Shown here piece after piece: positions 1-6,522 of a stretch of 8,242 nucleotides of DNA. This stretch comes from an uncultured Roseburia sp. (GTDB lineage Bacteria; Bacillota; Clostridia; Lachnospirales; Lachnospiraceae): the NCBI GenBank assembly GCA_934307185.1, contig CAKRCJ010000087.1, forward strand, positions 1-8,242, in the 5' to 3' direction. Both the position numbers and the translations under genes were made by a program. The notes below the pieces were generated by a model. The model made no database searches. It worked only from the letters and a program-made list of their open reading frames with translations, and was not told where the DNA came from. The first letter of the stretch is position 1. Each line of letters starts with the position of its first letter.

Positions 1-1
1 G

Positions 2-1003
2 GGCTGGGTAACAGACCTTTCAAAAGTGGAAAAACTTGTTCCTTACGCAGATGACAAGAAAGCACAGAAGGAATTTTTAGAGATTAAATACCAGAATAAA
101 GTGCGTCTTGCAAAATATATCAAAGAGCATAACGGTATTGACGTAGACCCGCGTTCTATCTTTGATGTACAGGTAAAACGTTTACATGAATACAAACGTC
201 AGTTACTTAACATTCTGCATGTCATGTATCTGTACAATGAGTTAAAAGAACACCCGGATATGGATTTTGTTCCGAGAACCTTTATTTTCGGTGCAAAAGC
301 AGCAGCCGGCTATAAGAATGCAAAGCTTACCATTAAGCTTATTAACAGCGTTGCAGAAGTAATTAATAATGATGCAGGTATTGGAGGTAAAATTAAAGTC
401 GTATTTATCGAAGACTACAAAGTATCCAATGCAGAGCTTATTTTTGCGGCAGCAGATGTCAGCGAGCAGATTTCCACTGCAAGTAAAGAGGCATCTGGTA
501 CTGGTAATATGAAGTTCATGTTAAACGGTGCACTTACACTTGGAACAATGGACGGCGCAAATGTGGAAATGTACGAGGAAGTCGGACCGGAAAATATGTT
601 TATTTTCGGTATGAGCTCCGATGAAGTTATCGCGCATGAGCATAACCATGACTATGACCCGATGCAGGTATTTAATAATGATGCCGATATCCGTAAAGTA
701 TTAACACAGTTAGTAAACGGATTTTATGCACCAAATGATACAGAATTATTCCGTGATTTGTATAATTCCTTATTAAATACACGTAGCACACAGTATGCAG
801 ATACTTACTTCATTCTTGCCGATTTCCGCTCTTATGCCGAGGCGCAGAAAAAGATTATGGAATATTATAAGAATGAGTCTGCATGGGCAAAGAGTGCCAT
901 TTTAAATATTGCACATGTTGGAAAATTTTCTTCTGACAGAACCATTCAGGAATATGTAGATGATATCTGGCATCTTCCGAAGGTAGAAGTTGTTGTGGAG
1001 TAG
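2..1003 (+). CDS. glgP: Glycogen/starch phosphorylase, C-terminal part (5' end outside window)
   Basis: Releases glucose 1-phosphate from alpha-1,4-glucans using phosphate and a PLP cofactor; a cytoplasmic GT35-family enzyme of glycogen breakdown. The frame is open from position 2 without a true start: the GTG at 26 is internal, and the preceding residues GWVTDLSKV continue the family sequence. About 333 residues are present of roughly 750-820 in the family, so the N-terminal half is missing. The C-terminal PLP domain is clear: the motif EASGTGNMKFMLNGAL matches the phosphorylase PLP-attachment signature, with the cofactor lysine encoded at 512-514. The segment VQVKRLHEYKRQLLN and the following GTMDGANVEM stretch are also family hallmarks. 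The gene ends 6 nt before the next start with no terminator between them, so the two may be co-transcribed. The identity is secure; only the split between glycogen and maltodextrin phosphorylase is open. Confidence 0.97.
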   Translation, partial: GWVTDLSKVEKLVPYADDKKAQKEFLEIKYQNKVRLAKYIKEHNGIDVDPRSIFDVQVKRLHEYKRQLLNILHVMYLYNELKEHPDMDFVPRTFIFGAKAAAGYKNAKLTIKLINSVAEVINNDAGIGGKIKVVFIEDYKVSNAELIFAAADVSEQISTASKEASGTGNMKFMLNGALTLGTMDGANVEMYEEVGPENMFIFGMSSDEVIAHEHNHDYDPMQVFNNDADIRKVLTQLVNGFYAPNDTELFRDLYNSLLNTRSTQYADTYFILADFRSYAEAQKKIMEYYKNESAWAKSAILNIAHVGKFSSDRTIQEYVDDIWHLPKVEVVVE

Positions 1004-1009
1004 GGGAGG
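1003..1009 (+). promoter_or_regulatory. Ribosome binding site abutting the start codon
   Basis: The purine run GGGGAGG ends directly against the ATG at 1010, leaving no spacer instead of the usual 5-9 nt. It also overlaps the last base of the glgP stop codon (TAG, 1001-1003). Initiation may therefore depend on ribosomes finishing glgP. No better in-frame start exists: the next candidate, a TTG at 1046, would remove the positively charged N-terminus of the signal peptide. Confidence 0.55.
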
Positions 1010-2539
1010 ATGAAAAATAAGAATAAAAAAAGTGTATCCATTTTATTGATACTTGTACTTTGTATATCCATGGTAGGAATAAAGCCGGGACAAGCTTTGG
1101 CAGCAGATGATGCTGGAATTCGTTCTTTTGTAACAAGAATGTATGAAGTATGTCTTGGAAGAACACCCGAACAGGAAGGATTAGATGACTGGTCAAACCG
1201 GCTGTCGAGTGGACAGGCAAAAGGTTCGGATATTGCATTTGGATTTATATTCAGTGAAGAATTTCAGAATAAAAATCTGTGCAATAGTCATTATGTAGAT
1301 GCCTTATATCGGTCATTTTTCGGAAGAGAAGCAGATGATACAGGAAAAGCGGACTGGGTAGGAAAACTTGATGCTGGTGTTACAAGAGGCGCTGTAATGA
1401 CAGGATTTGTCAATTCGCAGGAGTTTTCAAATCTGTGTAATTCCTATGGAATTGAGCAGGGAACCGGTGACTGGAGCGGTGATAACATGACAGTAACCGG
1501 AAACTGTGAGCAATGTACAAAGTCTGGAAATACAGGAAACCAGAATGTTGATCGGGAAAAAATCAGGGCATTTGTGGAACGTCTTTATACGGAGTGTCTT
1601 GGAAGAAAGGCAGAGAAACAGGGACTGGAATACTGGACAGATGCACTTGTAAACGGAATGACAGGAAGTGAAGTTGCCTATGGTTTTGTATTCAGTGATG
1701 AATATAAAATGAGAAATACGTCAGACCGCCAGTTTGTTACGATGCTGTATCATACGATATTAGACCGGGAACCTGATACATCCATTGTTGACTGGGTGTA
1801 CAAAATGGAGTTATATGGTCTGTCACGCAAAGGTGTATTCAATGGTTTTATGCAAAGTGAGGAATTTTCCAATCTCTGTACACAGTCAGGTATTGTGCCG
1901 GGGGAACAGGTTTTTGACGATGATCCGGAGAATACAGACCATACGCATGTTTATGAGTCGCCGGTGATTTTAAAAGAGCCAACAGATAATTCTGATGGTA
2001 CAATGAAATACACATGTAATGTATGTGGAAAAACGATTGTAAGGGAGTATGGGAAAGAACAGATTTTTACCTGCAAATATGTAGACGACCAAAAAACAAA
2101 GTATGGATATTGGGATGAGGAAGCAGTGCAGAAAATCTTAGACAGTATCAATGAATACCGGAGAAGTAAAGGAAAATCGGAACTCACTTTAAAATCGGAA
2201 ATACAGGCTTATGCAAAACAAGCAGCGGAAAATGTTACTTTTGGTTCTTATGATTTCGATGTGCGTACGTCATATGGCAAACAGGTATTTTATATTAATG
2301 CCGTAGATGGCGCCGCTTGCAGTGCAGATGACTTTTTTGATCATTATGTTCTGACTCCGGGAAACGATGGAATTTGTAATGCAGCATTTTTTGAAGAGGA
2401 CAATATTGAAGTTGGAATTGCATATTTCCAGGAAATTAAATATAGGAGTTTTGAGACAGATACATATCATCCAACCTATACGAAAGATTATAGGGAGCAG
2501 TCAGGCAATTCCAGCGTAGCTGTTTGTCTTTACAAATAA
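1010..2539 (+). CDS. Secreted protein with four DUF4214-like modules and a CAP-like C-terminus
   Basis: An exported 509-residue protein of unknown function. Residues 1-31 form a signal peptide: basic KNKNKK, a hydrophobic core, then an ALA|ADD signal peptidase I site after residue 31. Four modules of about 50 residues follow, at about 37-90, 95-148, 185-238 and 241-295. Each has the DUF4214 pattern: FV.R(L/M)Y..CLGR or similar, a GL..W or DW turn, then GF(I/V)FS.E(F/Y). Modules 1-2 and 3-4 are a duplicated pair, both ending EFSNLC..(Y/S)GI. Residues 311-345 carry an HTHVYE...CNVCGK segment resembling the two-cysteine zinc-ribbon-like linker repeats of clostridial surface proteins. Residues 366-509 weakly resemble a CAP/SCP domain (ILDSINEYRRSKGK, AKQAAENVTFG, NIEVGIAYF), but the usual histidines are not evident. 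DUF4214 modules are common in extracellular proteins and have no defined role. No sortase motif or C-terminal membrane anchor is seen. It shares a terminator with the convergent gene. Confidence 0.85.
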   Translation: MKNKNKKSVSILLILVLCISMVGIKPGQALAADDAGIRSFVTRMYEVCLGRTPEQEGLDDWSNRLSSGQAKGSDIAFGFIFSEEFQNKNLCNSHYVDALYRSFFGREADDTGKADWVGKLDAGVTRGAVMTGFVNSQEFSNLCNSYGIEQGTGDWSGDNMTVTGNCEQCTKSGNTGNQNVDREKIRAFVERLYTECLGRKAEKQGLEYWTDALVNGMTGSEVAYGFVFSDEYKMRNTSDRQFVTMLYHTILDREPDTSIVDWVYKMELYGLSRKGVFNGFMQSEEFSNLCTQSGIVPGEQVFDDDPENTDHTHVYESPVILKEPTDNSDGTMKYTCNVCGKTIVREYGKEQIFTCKYVDDQKTKYGYWDEEAVQKILDSINEYRRSKGKSELTLKSEIQAYAKQAAENVTFGSYDFDVRTSYGKQVFYINAVDGAACSADDFFDHYVLTPGNDGICNAAFFEEDNIEVGIAYFQEIKYRSFETDTYHPTYTKDYREQSGNSSVAVCLYK

Positions 2540-2545
2540 AAAATA

Positions 2546-2590
2546 ATAAAAAATGGCACATGAGATATTCTCTCATGTGCCATTTTTTAT
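2546..2590. terminator. Bidirectional intrinsic terminator
   Basis: A perfect 20-bp inverted repeat (2546-2565 and 2571-2590) encloses a 5-nt loop, TATTC. The outer part of the stem is A6 on one side and T6 on the other, so each strand gives a GC-containing hairpin followed by a U run. It therefore serves both converging genes. The minus-strand gene's stop codon (2587-2589) lies inside the stem. Confidence 0.95.
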
Positions 2591-3093
2591 CTTGCCAGTA
2601 TATCAATAATCTGCCCCACATACATCGTATGCATATCACCGTCTTTGTACCACTTTTCTTTGATATCTGCATCTAAGAAGGAATCCTCCGTAATTCTTGT
2701 TGCGGACATTTTTTCACAGACAAAAACAAGATTTCCCTCGTCAACATATGGAATGCCGTGGCGGTAATCAAAGGAAAGACCTGCGGCTTTCATTTTGTCG
2801 CCGTCTTTTCCAGAGTGGGAGCCACAGTAATTTAAGGCATTGCGATACTTTTCATCTAGGAAAGTGAGGGAAAAGAAATCACCGGCATCAAGCAGTTCCT
2901 TTGTATAACGTGAGTCGCGGACAAAAATGTAAACAACATTTTTACCCCACATTACGCCGACACCACCCCAGCTCACGGTCATTGTGTTAGCTTTTTGCTT
3001 TGTGCCTGCGGAGAGCAGTGCCCATTCTTTTCCGATTTTTGTAAATGGGTTTATGTCCAGCATATCAACTGGAATTGGTTGAAATGTATGCAT
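2587..3093 (-). CDS. Flavin reductase-like / flavoredoxin-family FMN-binding protein
   Basis: A cytoplasmic 168-residue protein of the flavin-reductase-like, split-barrel FMN-binding family. Members carry FMN and act as electron carriers or NAD(P)H:flavin reductases. Family signatures in order: NTMTVSWGGVG (36-46) with VMWGK after it, FVRDSRYT (57-64), DFFSLTFL (72-79) and CGSHSGKDGDK (90-100). The length is normal for flavoredoxin-type proteins. The start is ATG at 3093 because GAGGTGA (3099-3105) lies 5 nt upstream; an earlier in-frame ATG at 3126 has no ribosome binding site and would add 11 unsupported residues. It lies 56 bp behind araC on the same strand and has its own promoter. A link to the araC-controlled cassette is suggested only by position. 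The electron donor and acceptor cannot be read from the sequence. Confidence 0.9.
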   Translation of the reverse strand: MHTFQPIPVDMLDINPFTKIGKEWALLSAGTKQKANTMTVSWGGVGVMWGKNVVYIFVRDSRYTKELLDAGDFFSLTFLDEKYRNALNYCGSHSGKDGDKMKAAGLSFDYRHGIPYVDEGNLVFVCEKMSATRITEDSFLDADIKEKWYKDGDMHTMYVGQIIDILAR

Positions 3094-3143
3094 TGTCGTC
3101 ACCTCGTAATAAAATTTATGCTGCATTGCTGCTTTATGATTTT

Positions 3144-3172
3144 ATTATATTACTTATGATGGAAAAAGTCAC
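3144..3172 (-). promoter_or_regulatory. Sigma-A-type promoter of the flavin reductase-like gene
   Basis: Read on the minus strand: -35 GTGACT (3172-3167, 4/6), a 17-bp spacer, and -10 TATAAT (3149-3144, 6/6). The -35 element and most of the spacer lie in the last codons of araC. The predicted transcript starts near 3137, giving a leader of about 44 nt. The gene can thus be expressed independently of araC. Confidence 0.7.
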
Positions 3173-4097
3173 GCGGAGAGATGCCATATTCTTTTACAAA
3201 AGCTTTATAAAAAACAGAATAATCGGAAAAACCACAGCGTATGGCGGTTTCCTTTAAGGAAACGCCGGAATTAATTAAATTTTTTGCTTCAATAAGCCTG
3301 CGCTGGGTAACTACTTTATAAAAGCCGGTATCCATGTGTTTTTTGAAAAGCTGGCTGATGGTAGACTGGCTTACCATAAATTCTGTGGAAATGGAAGAAA
3401 GACTTAAATCTTCTGATAAATGCTGTTCAACATAATGCAGGATGTGGTCCAGCAAATCACTTGCGACAGGCTGTGGGGTATCTGAAGTTTCCAGATAACT
3501 AATGCGATATAGCAGGCAAAATATTTGAAGAAAAAGTCCAATAAGATAAAGCTCACTTCCAGGTCTTGCAGAGGAACATTCATACGATAGTGTGTCAAAT
3601 AACTGCCCAAGCTGATTGCGTATGGCTCCGGTTGGACGGATAACGTAAGGAAGCTGGTTTGTTAAGGAGATATCTAAAATATTGGAATTTGTGCAAAAGG
3701 ATTGCGTGCATTTTTCGTAAAAATCGGTATTGAGCCATACAACAGTTCGTTTATAAGGTTTTTTCATCTGCTCTAAAAAGAGTGGACGATGGCTCATTCC
3801 GGGTGGAACGATAATGATGTCGTTATCTATAATCTGATATCTGGTATTACCAACCAGATATTGCAGGTCTCCACTGTGGCAGTAAAGAAGTTCATAAAAG
3901 TCGTGACTGTGCAGTGATACAATATCTTTTGTATAGCTGATATCGACATGTGCATCGAGATAACTGCTGTCCATTTCAAGCTCATGATAGCCGATAAATT
4001 TTCCAGAAGAGTCAAACAGACAGTCCAAAGGGGCAGGAAGTTTTTCAGTATCATAATTGCTTTGAGAAGCTAAAAGTTTCATTTGGCTATATTTCAT
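3150..4097 (-). CDS. AraC-family transcriptional regulator (cupin sensor + AraC HTH)
   Basis: A 315-residue, two-domain regulator of usual length for the family. Residues about 45-125 form a cupin-type ligand-binding domain: HSHDFYELLYCHSGDLQYLV is the typical opening and IIDNDIIIVPPGMSHRP the second cupin motif, with histidines at 63, 65 and 103. Residues about 213-312 form the AraC DNA-binding domain with two helix-turn-helix units: LSLSSISTEFMVSQSTISQLFKKH, then the signature region SLKETAIRCGFSDYSVFYKAFVKEYGISPRDF. The start is supported by GAGGTG (4105-4110), 7 nt before the ATG. It is divergent from the transporter operon across a 200-bp control region, the usual geometry for an AraC activator of its neighbour. 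The palindromes in that region are the likely binding sites. The inducer is unknown; it is probably the transporter's substrate or a derivative. Confidence 0.95.
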   Translation of the reverse strand: MKYSQMKLLASQSNYDTEKLPAPLDCLFDSSGKFIGYHELEMDSSYLDAHVDISYTKDIVSLHSHDFYELLYCHSGDLQYLVGNTRYQIIDNDIIIVPPGMSHRPLFLEQMKKPYKRTVVWLNTDFYEKCTQSFCTNSNILDISLTNQLPYVIRPTGAIRNQLGQLFDTLSYECSSARPGSELYLIGLFLQIFCLLYRISYLETSDTPQPVASDLLDHILHYVEQHLSEDLSLSSISTEFMVSQSTISQLFKKHMDTGFYKVVTQRRLIEAKNLINSGVSLKETAIRCGFSDYSVFYKAFVKEYGISPRDFFHHK

Positions 4098-4142
4098 AAA
4101 AATGCACCTCGTAATTTATTGAATATGTATAATTGTACAATA

Positions 4143-4172
4143 ATTATATCATGTGAAATGCAAGATTTGCAA
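4143..4172 (-). promoter_or_regulatory. Probable araC promoter
   Basis: On the minus strand: -35 TTGCAA (4172-4167, 4/6), an 18-bp spacer, and -10 TATAAT (4148-4143, 6/6). The transcript would start near 4136, about 40 nt before the ATG. The first TGCAA/TTGCA palindrome (4159-4171) covers the spacer and most of the -35 element, so a protein bound there would probably repress araC. Confidence 0.6.
4159..4171. promoter_or_regulatory. Palindromic candidate operator 1 (TGCAA-N3-TTGCA)
   Basis: TGCAA GAT TTGCA is a perfect 5-bp inverted repeat with a 3-bp centre. It overlaps the predicted araC -35 and spacer. The same half-sites recur at 4189-4204. A longer pair, ATGTAAA (4172-4178) and TTTACAT (4209-4215), frames the second site. 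It is a likely regulator-binding site; the AraC protein encoded next door is the natural candidate, by inference. Confidence 0.5.
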
Positions 4173-4188
4173 TGTAAAATGAGATATA

Positions 4189-4204
4189 TGCAATTTTAAT
4201 TGCA
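4189..4204. promoter_or_regulatory. Palindromic candidate operator 2 (TGCAATT-N2-AATTGCA)
   Basis: A perfect 7-bp inverted repeat with a 2-bp centre, sharing the TGCAA/TTGCA half-sites of site 1. The two centres are 31.5 bp apart, close to three helical turns, so both would face the same side of the DNA. The site sits where the -35 element of the transporter promoter should be, which suits an activator touching RNA polymerase. Confidence 0.5.
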
Positions 4205-4216
4205 AATATTTACATA

Positions 4217-4225
4217 TATGATAAT
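4217..4225 (+). promoter_or_regulatory. Possible -10 region of the transporter operon
   Basis: Overlapping -10-like hexamers TATGAT (4217-4222) and GATAAT (4220-4225, 5/6) are the best match upstream of the transporter. No good -35 lies at 16-18 bp, where palindrome 2 lies instead. This fits an activator-dependent promoter, but the exact start is a guess. It would give a leader of about 66 nt. Confidence 0.35.
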
Positions 4226-4262
4226 AGTATCAATTGTGCTGTAAAAAATAACAGACACAATG

Positions 4263-4272
4263 ATGCGCGCAT
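4263..4272. repeat. GC-rich palindrome in the transporter leader
   Basis: ATGCGCGCAT is a perfect 10-bp palindrome and the only GC-rich island in an otherwise AT-rich 200-bp region. It lies 12 nt before the Shine-Dalgarno GGAGG (4285-4289). It may be a second protein-binding site or chance. Confidence 0.3.
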
Positions 4273-4297
4273 ATGATAAATAATGGAGGAAGTTTGA

Positions 4298-5671
4298 ATG
4301 AACGAGAAAAATGTAAGACCTTTTTCAAAAAGAGATGAAATTGGTTATGTATTTGGTGATATGGCAGGAAGTTTTGTTAATTTATTTGTAGATGCATACT
4401 TTCTGATTTTTTGTACTTATGTATTAGGAATTAGTCCGGCATGGATGGGGTCCCTGTTTCTGGCAGCAAGATTATGGGATGCAATAAATGACCCGATTAT
4501 GGGTTCTTTCCCGGACCGCTGGATGATTGGAAAGAGCGGAGACAAATTTAAACCATGGATTAAAATTTTTATGTTGCCACTTGCTTTATCCGGTGTGTTA
4601 TGCTTTAGTAATGTTCCGTTTGAAGGAGTAGCGCTCCATGCATGGGTTGCTTTTGTTTATGTTTTATATGGAATGAGTTATACCGGAACATCAATGCCTT
4701 TTGGTGCAATGGCAAGTGTTGTCAGCACAGACCCGATTGACCGTAGTAAATTATCAAGAGCAAGAAGTCTTGGTGGAACTATCGTAGGGATTGGAGCAAT
4801 ATCTTTTGTTCCGATTATCTGTTTTGACAGTGACAGCAACATTATTCCGGAAAGATTTACACTTTTAGCTGTGATTTTCGGTGTTTTAAGTATGGCATGT
4901 TATGTAGGTTTGTTAAAACTTACCACAGAGCGTGTTCATGTGGAAAAAAGTGCACAGACAGAAAAATTTAATTATGGAAAAGTATTAAAAGCTGTAGTAA
5001 AAAACAGACCACTTATTGGTGTAATGGTTGCAACAATTGGAAGTATGTTATTTATTACCGGTTCAAATCAGGTAAGAAGCTATGTGTTTAAAGAATACTA
5101 TGCAAATACATCCGCAATGACATTAATGAGTCTTGCGAGTGTACCAATTATTCTTATCTGTTTCCCACTTGTACCAAAGCTTGTTGCAAAATTTGGAAAA
5201 AGAAGTACATTGCTGTGGGGCGTAATTAGTAGTACAATTTTCAGCGTAATTATTTTTGTTGTAAAAATACCAAATGTTTATTTATATACAGCATTAAGTA
5301 TTCTTGCAATGATTGGACAAACTGTATTTACAATGTTAATCTGGGCTCTTGTAACAGACTGTCTGGATTACAGTGAATGGAAGTTTCATGAGAGAAGTGA
5401 CGGCTCCATGTATTCTCTTTATACATTCAGCCGAAAAATTGGTTCTACCATTGCATCTGCGGGAGTATCTTTCGGACTTGGATTAATCGGATATGTTTCC
5501 GGCAGCAATGTGGTACAGTCAGCAGCTACTGTTGATAAAATTTATGGACTTGTAGCGATTATTCCAGTGATTACCTGTGTGTTGGAATTAATTGGTATTG
5601 GCTGTATTTTCAATCTGGATAAAAAGAAGACAGAAGAAATGTATGCAGAATTAAAAGAGAGACGTGGATAA
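4298..5671 (+). CDS. GPH-family (glycoside-pentoside-hexuronide) cation symporter
   Basis: A 457-residue inner-membrane transporter of the GPH family (MFS_2, TC 2.A.2), importing glycosides, pentosides, hexuronides or related molecules with Na+ or H+. Family signatures are present: RLWDAINDPIMG (58-69) after the second helix, with DRW (73-75) in the following loop, and DCLDYSEWKFHERSDGSMYS (354-373), followed by FSRKIGS, in the second half. About 12 hydrophobic segments can be traced, roughly at 25-45, 50-65, 88-105, 112-135, 156-176, 186-206, 236-256, 274-294, 302-322, 327-350, 380-400 and 414-438. The charged stretch at about 207-237 is the usual central cytoplasmic loop. Length is normal and there is no IIA-type C-terminal domain of the kind fused to some lactose permeases. 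Start: GGAGG (4285-4289) lies 8 nt before the ATG. It is the first gene of a pair with the creatininase-like gene (26-nt gap). The substrate cannot be assigned from sequence. Confidence 0.93.
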   Translation: MNEKNVRPFSKRDEIGYVFGDMAGSFVNLFVDAYFLIFCTYVLGISPAWMGSLFLAARLWDAINDPIMGSFPDRWMIGKSGDKFKPWIKIFMLPLALSGVLCFSNVPFEGVALHAWVAFVYVLYGMSYTGTSMPFGAMASVVSTDPIDRSKLSRARSLGGTIVGIGAISFVPIICFDSDSNIIPERFTLLAVIFGVLSMACYVGLLKLTTERVHVEKSAQTEKFNYGKVLKAVVKNRPLIGVMVATIGSMLFITGSNQVRSYVFKEYYANTSAMTLMSLASVPIILICFPLVPKLVAKFGKRSTLLWGVISSTIFSVIIFVVKIPNVYLYTALSILAMIGQTVFTMLIWALVTDCLDYSEWKFHERSDGSMYSLYTFSRKIGSTIASAGVSFGLGLIGYVSGSNVVQSAATVDKIYGLVAIIPVITCVLELIGIGCIFNLDKKKTEEMYAELKERRG

Positions 5672-5697
5672 AAGAAAAAATAACGGGAGGATTGAAT

Positions 5698-6522
5698 ATG
5701 AGAACAAGAATTTTACCGAAAATGTTAAATGACGAAGTAGAGGAATATCTTTCACGTAATGATATTATTATCGTGCCGGTTGGGACAGTCGAAATGCATG
5801 GAGGATTTCCATTAGACAGTGAAACAACAATCAGCGAAGCATTTGCAAAAGAAATGGCAGAGGCTTGTGACGGATTAGTACTTACCGGATTACCATATTT
5901 TTATGCTGGAGCAACAGCAAGTGGCAGAGGAACGGTACAGGTCAGTGTCAGAGAAGGCATCGATTATCTGATGGCAATTGCAAAAAATCTGTTAAGACAG
6001 GGATTTAAACGTCAGATTTATATCAGCTTCCACGGTCCGGCTCATATGACATGCAGTCCGATGGTCAGAGACTTTTTTGATGAGACAGGCGTACCAATTC
6101 TTTATATAGACCTTACAATGCAGATGATGAAAAATGCGAGGGATTTATTTACTTCCATGGACAGTTTTCATGCTATTACAGCAGGAGCATATAAGATGAT
6201 GAACCGTCTGGAGGATATTCCATTTACGACAGGATATGCACATAATGAACCGCAGTCCTGCAAAGAGTTTGACGATATCTTTGGACTGGCATATCAGAGT
6301 GCGTCCATCGGATATTATTTTGGTGAGAAAAAAGACCATATGAGTACACCAGAAATCCCGGATGAGCAGACGAGAGAAAAGTTAGCAGATGAGGGAGAAG
6401 AAATTATTAAAAAGCTGGTAGAAAGAATGGATATGGTACATATTACAGACCAGATGAAAAAGTTAGAAGAATATAATCACAAAGTTGCAGAGAAGTATCC
6501 ATGGGTACCGTATAATAATTAA
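5698..6522 (+). CDS. Creatininase-family amidohydrolase, divergent
   Basis: A 274-residue cytoplasmic protein of the creatininase family, metal-dependent amidohydrolases that include creatininase, the mycofactocin factor MftE and the archaeal formamide hydrolase ArfB. The N-terminal hallmark is IIIVPVGTVEMHGGFPLDSET (23-43, quoted in part), aligning with PVGS.EQHGPHLPL.TD: E32 and H34 match metal ligands, but the HGPH motif reads HGGF and the Asp ligand position appears to be E42. The usual NGHGGN-type segment is replaced by ISFHGPAH (109-116). GLPYFYAGATASGRGTV (64-80) follows the family's substrate-loop region. Length is typical. Start: ATG at 5698, with GGGAGG (5685-5690) 7 nt upstream; a TTG two codons earlier is too close to this site. 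It lies 26 nt after the transporter, so one transcript is likely, and the enzyme probably acts on the imported compound. No terminator is obvious after it. The reaction is unknown. Confidence 0.85.
   Translation: MRTRILPKMLNDEVEEYLSRNDIIIVPVGTVEMHGGFPLDSETTISEAFAKEMAEACDGLVLTGLPYFYAGATASGRGTVQVSVREGIDYLMAIAKNLLRQGFKRQIYISFHGPAHMTCSPMVRDFFDETGVPILYIDLTMQMMKNARDLFTSMDSFHAITAGAYKMMNRLEDIPFTTGYAHNEPQSCKEFDDIFGLAYQSASIGYYFGEKKDHMSTPEIPDEQTREKLADEGEEIIKKLVERMDMVHITDQMKKLEEYNHKVAEKYPWVPYNN

Noticed and set aside
855..1238. Minus-strand open frame across the glgP/DUF4214 junction
   Set aside because: It runs antisense to two well-supported genes, and its protein resembles no family and has no ribosome binding site.
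2436..2672. Minus-strand open frame across the bidirectional terminator
   Set aside because: It overlaps two real genes in another frame and crosses a strong terminator hairpin.
3094..3126. Upstream in-frame ATG at 3126 (minus strand) as the flavin reductase-like start
   Set aside because: It has no ribosome binding site, the extra 11 residues do not resemble the family, and the good GAGGTGA lies inside the proposed extension.
3045..3257. Plus-strand open frame opposite the flavin reductase-like and araC genes
   Set aside because: It is antisense to two clear genes with family signatures and has no coding evidence.
5692..5697. TTG codon at 5692 as the start of the creatininase-like gene
   Set aside because: It lies only 1 nt from the GGGAGG site; the ATG at 5698 has a 7-nt spacing.
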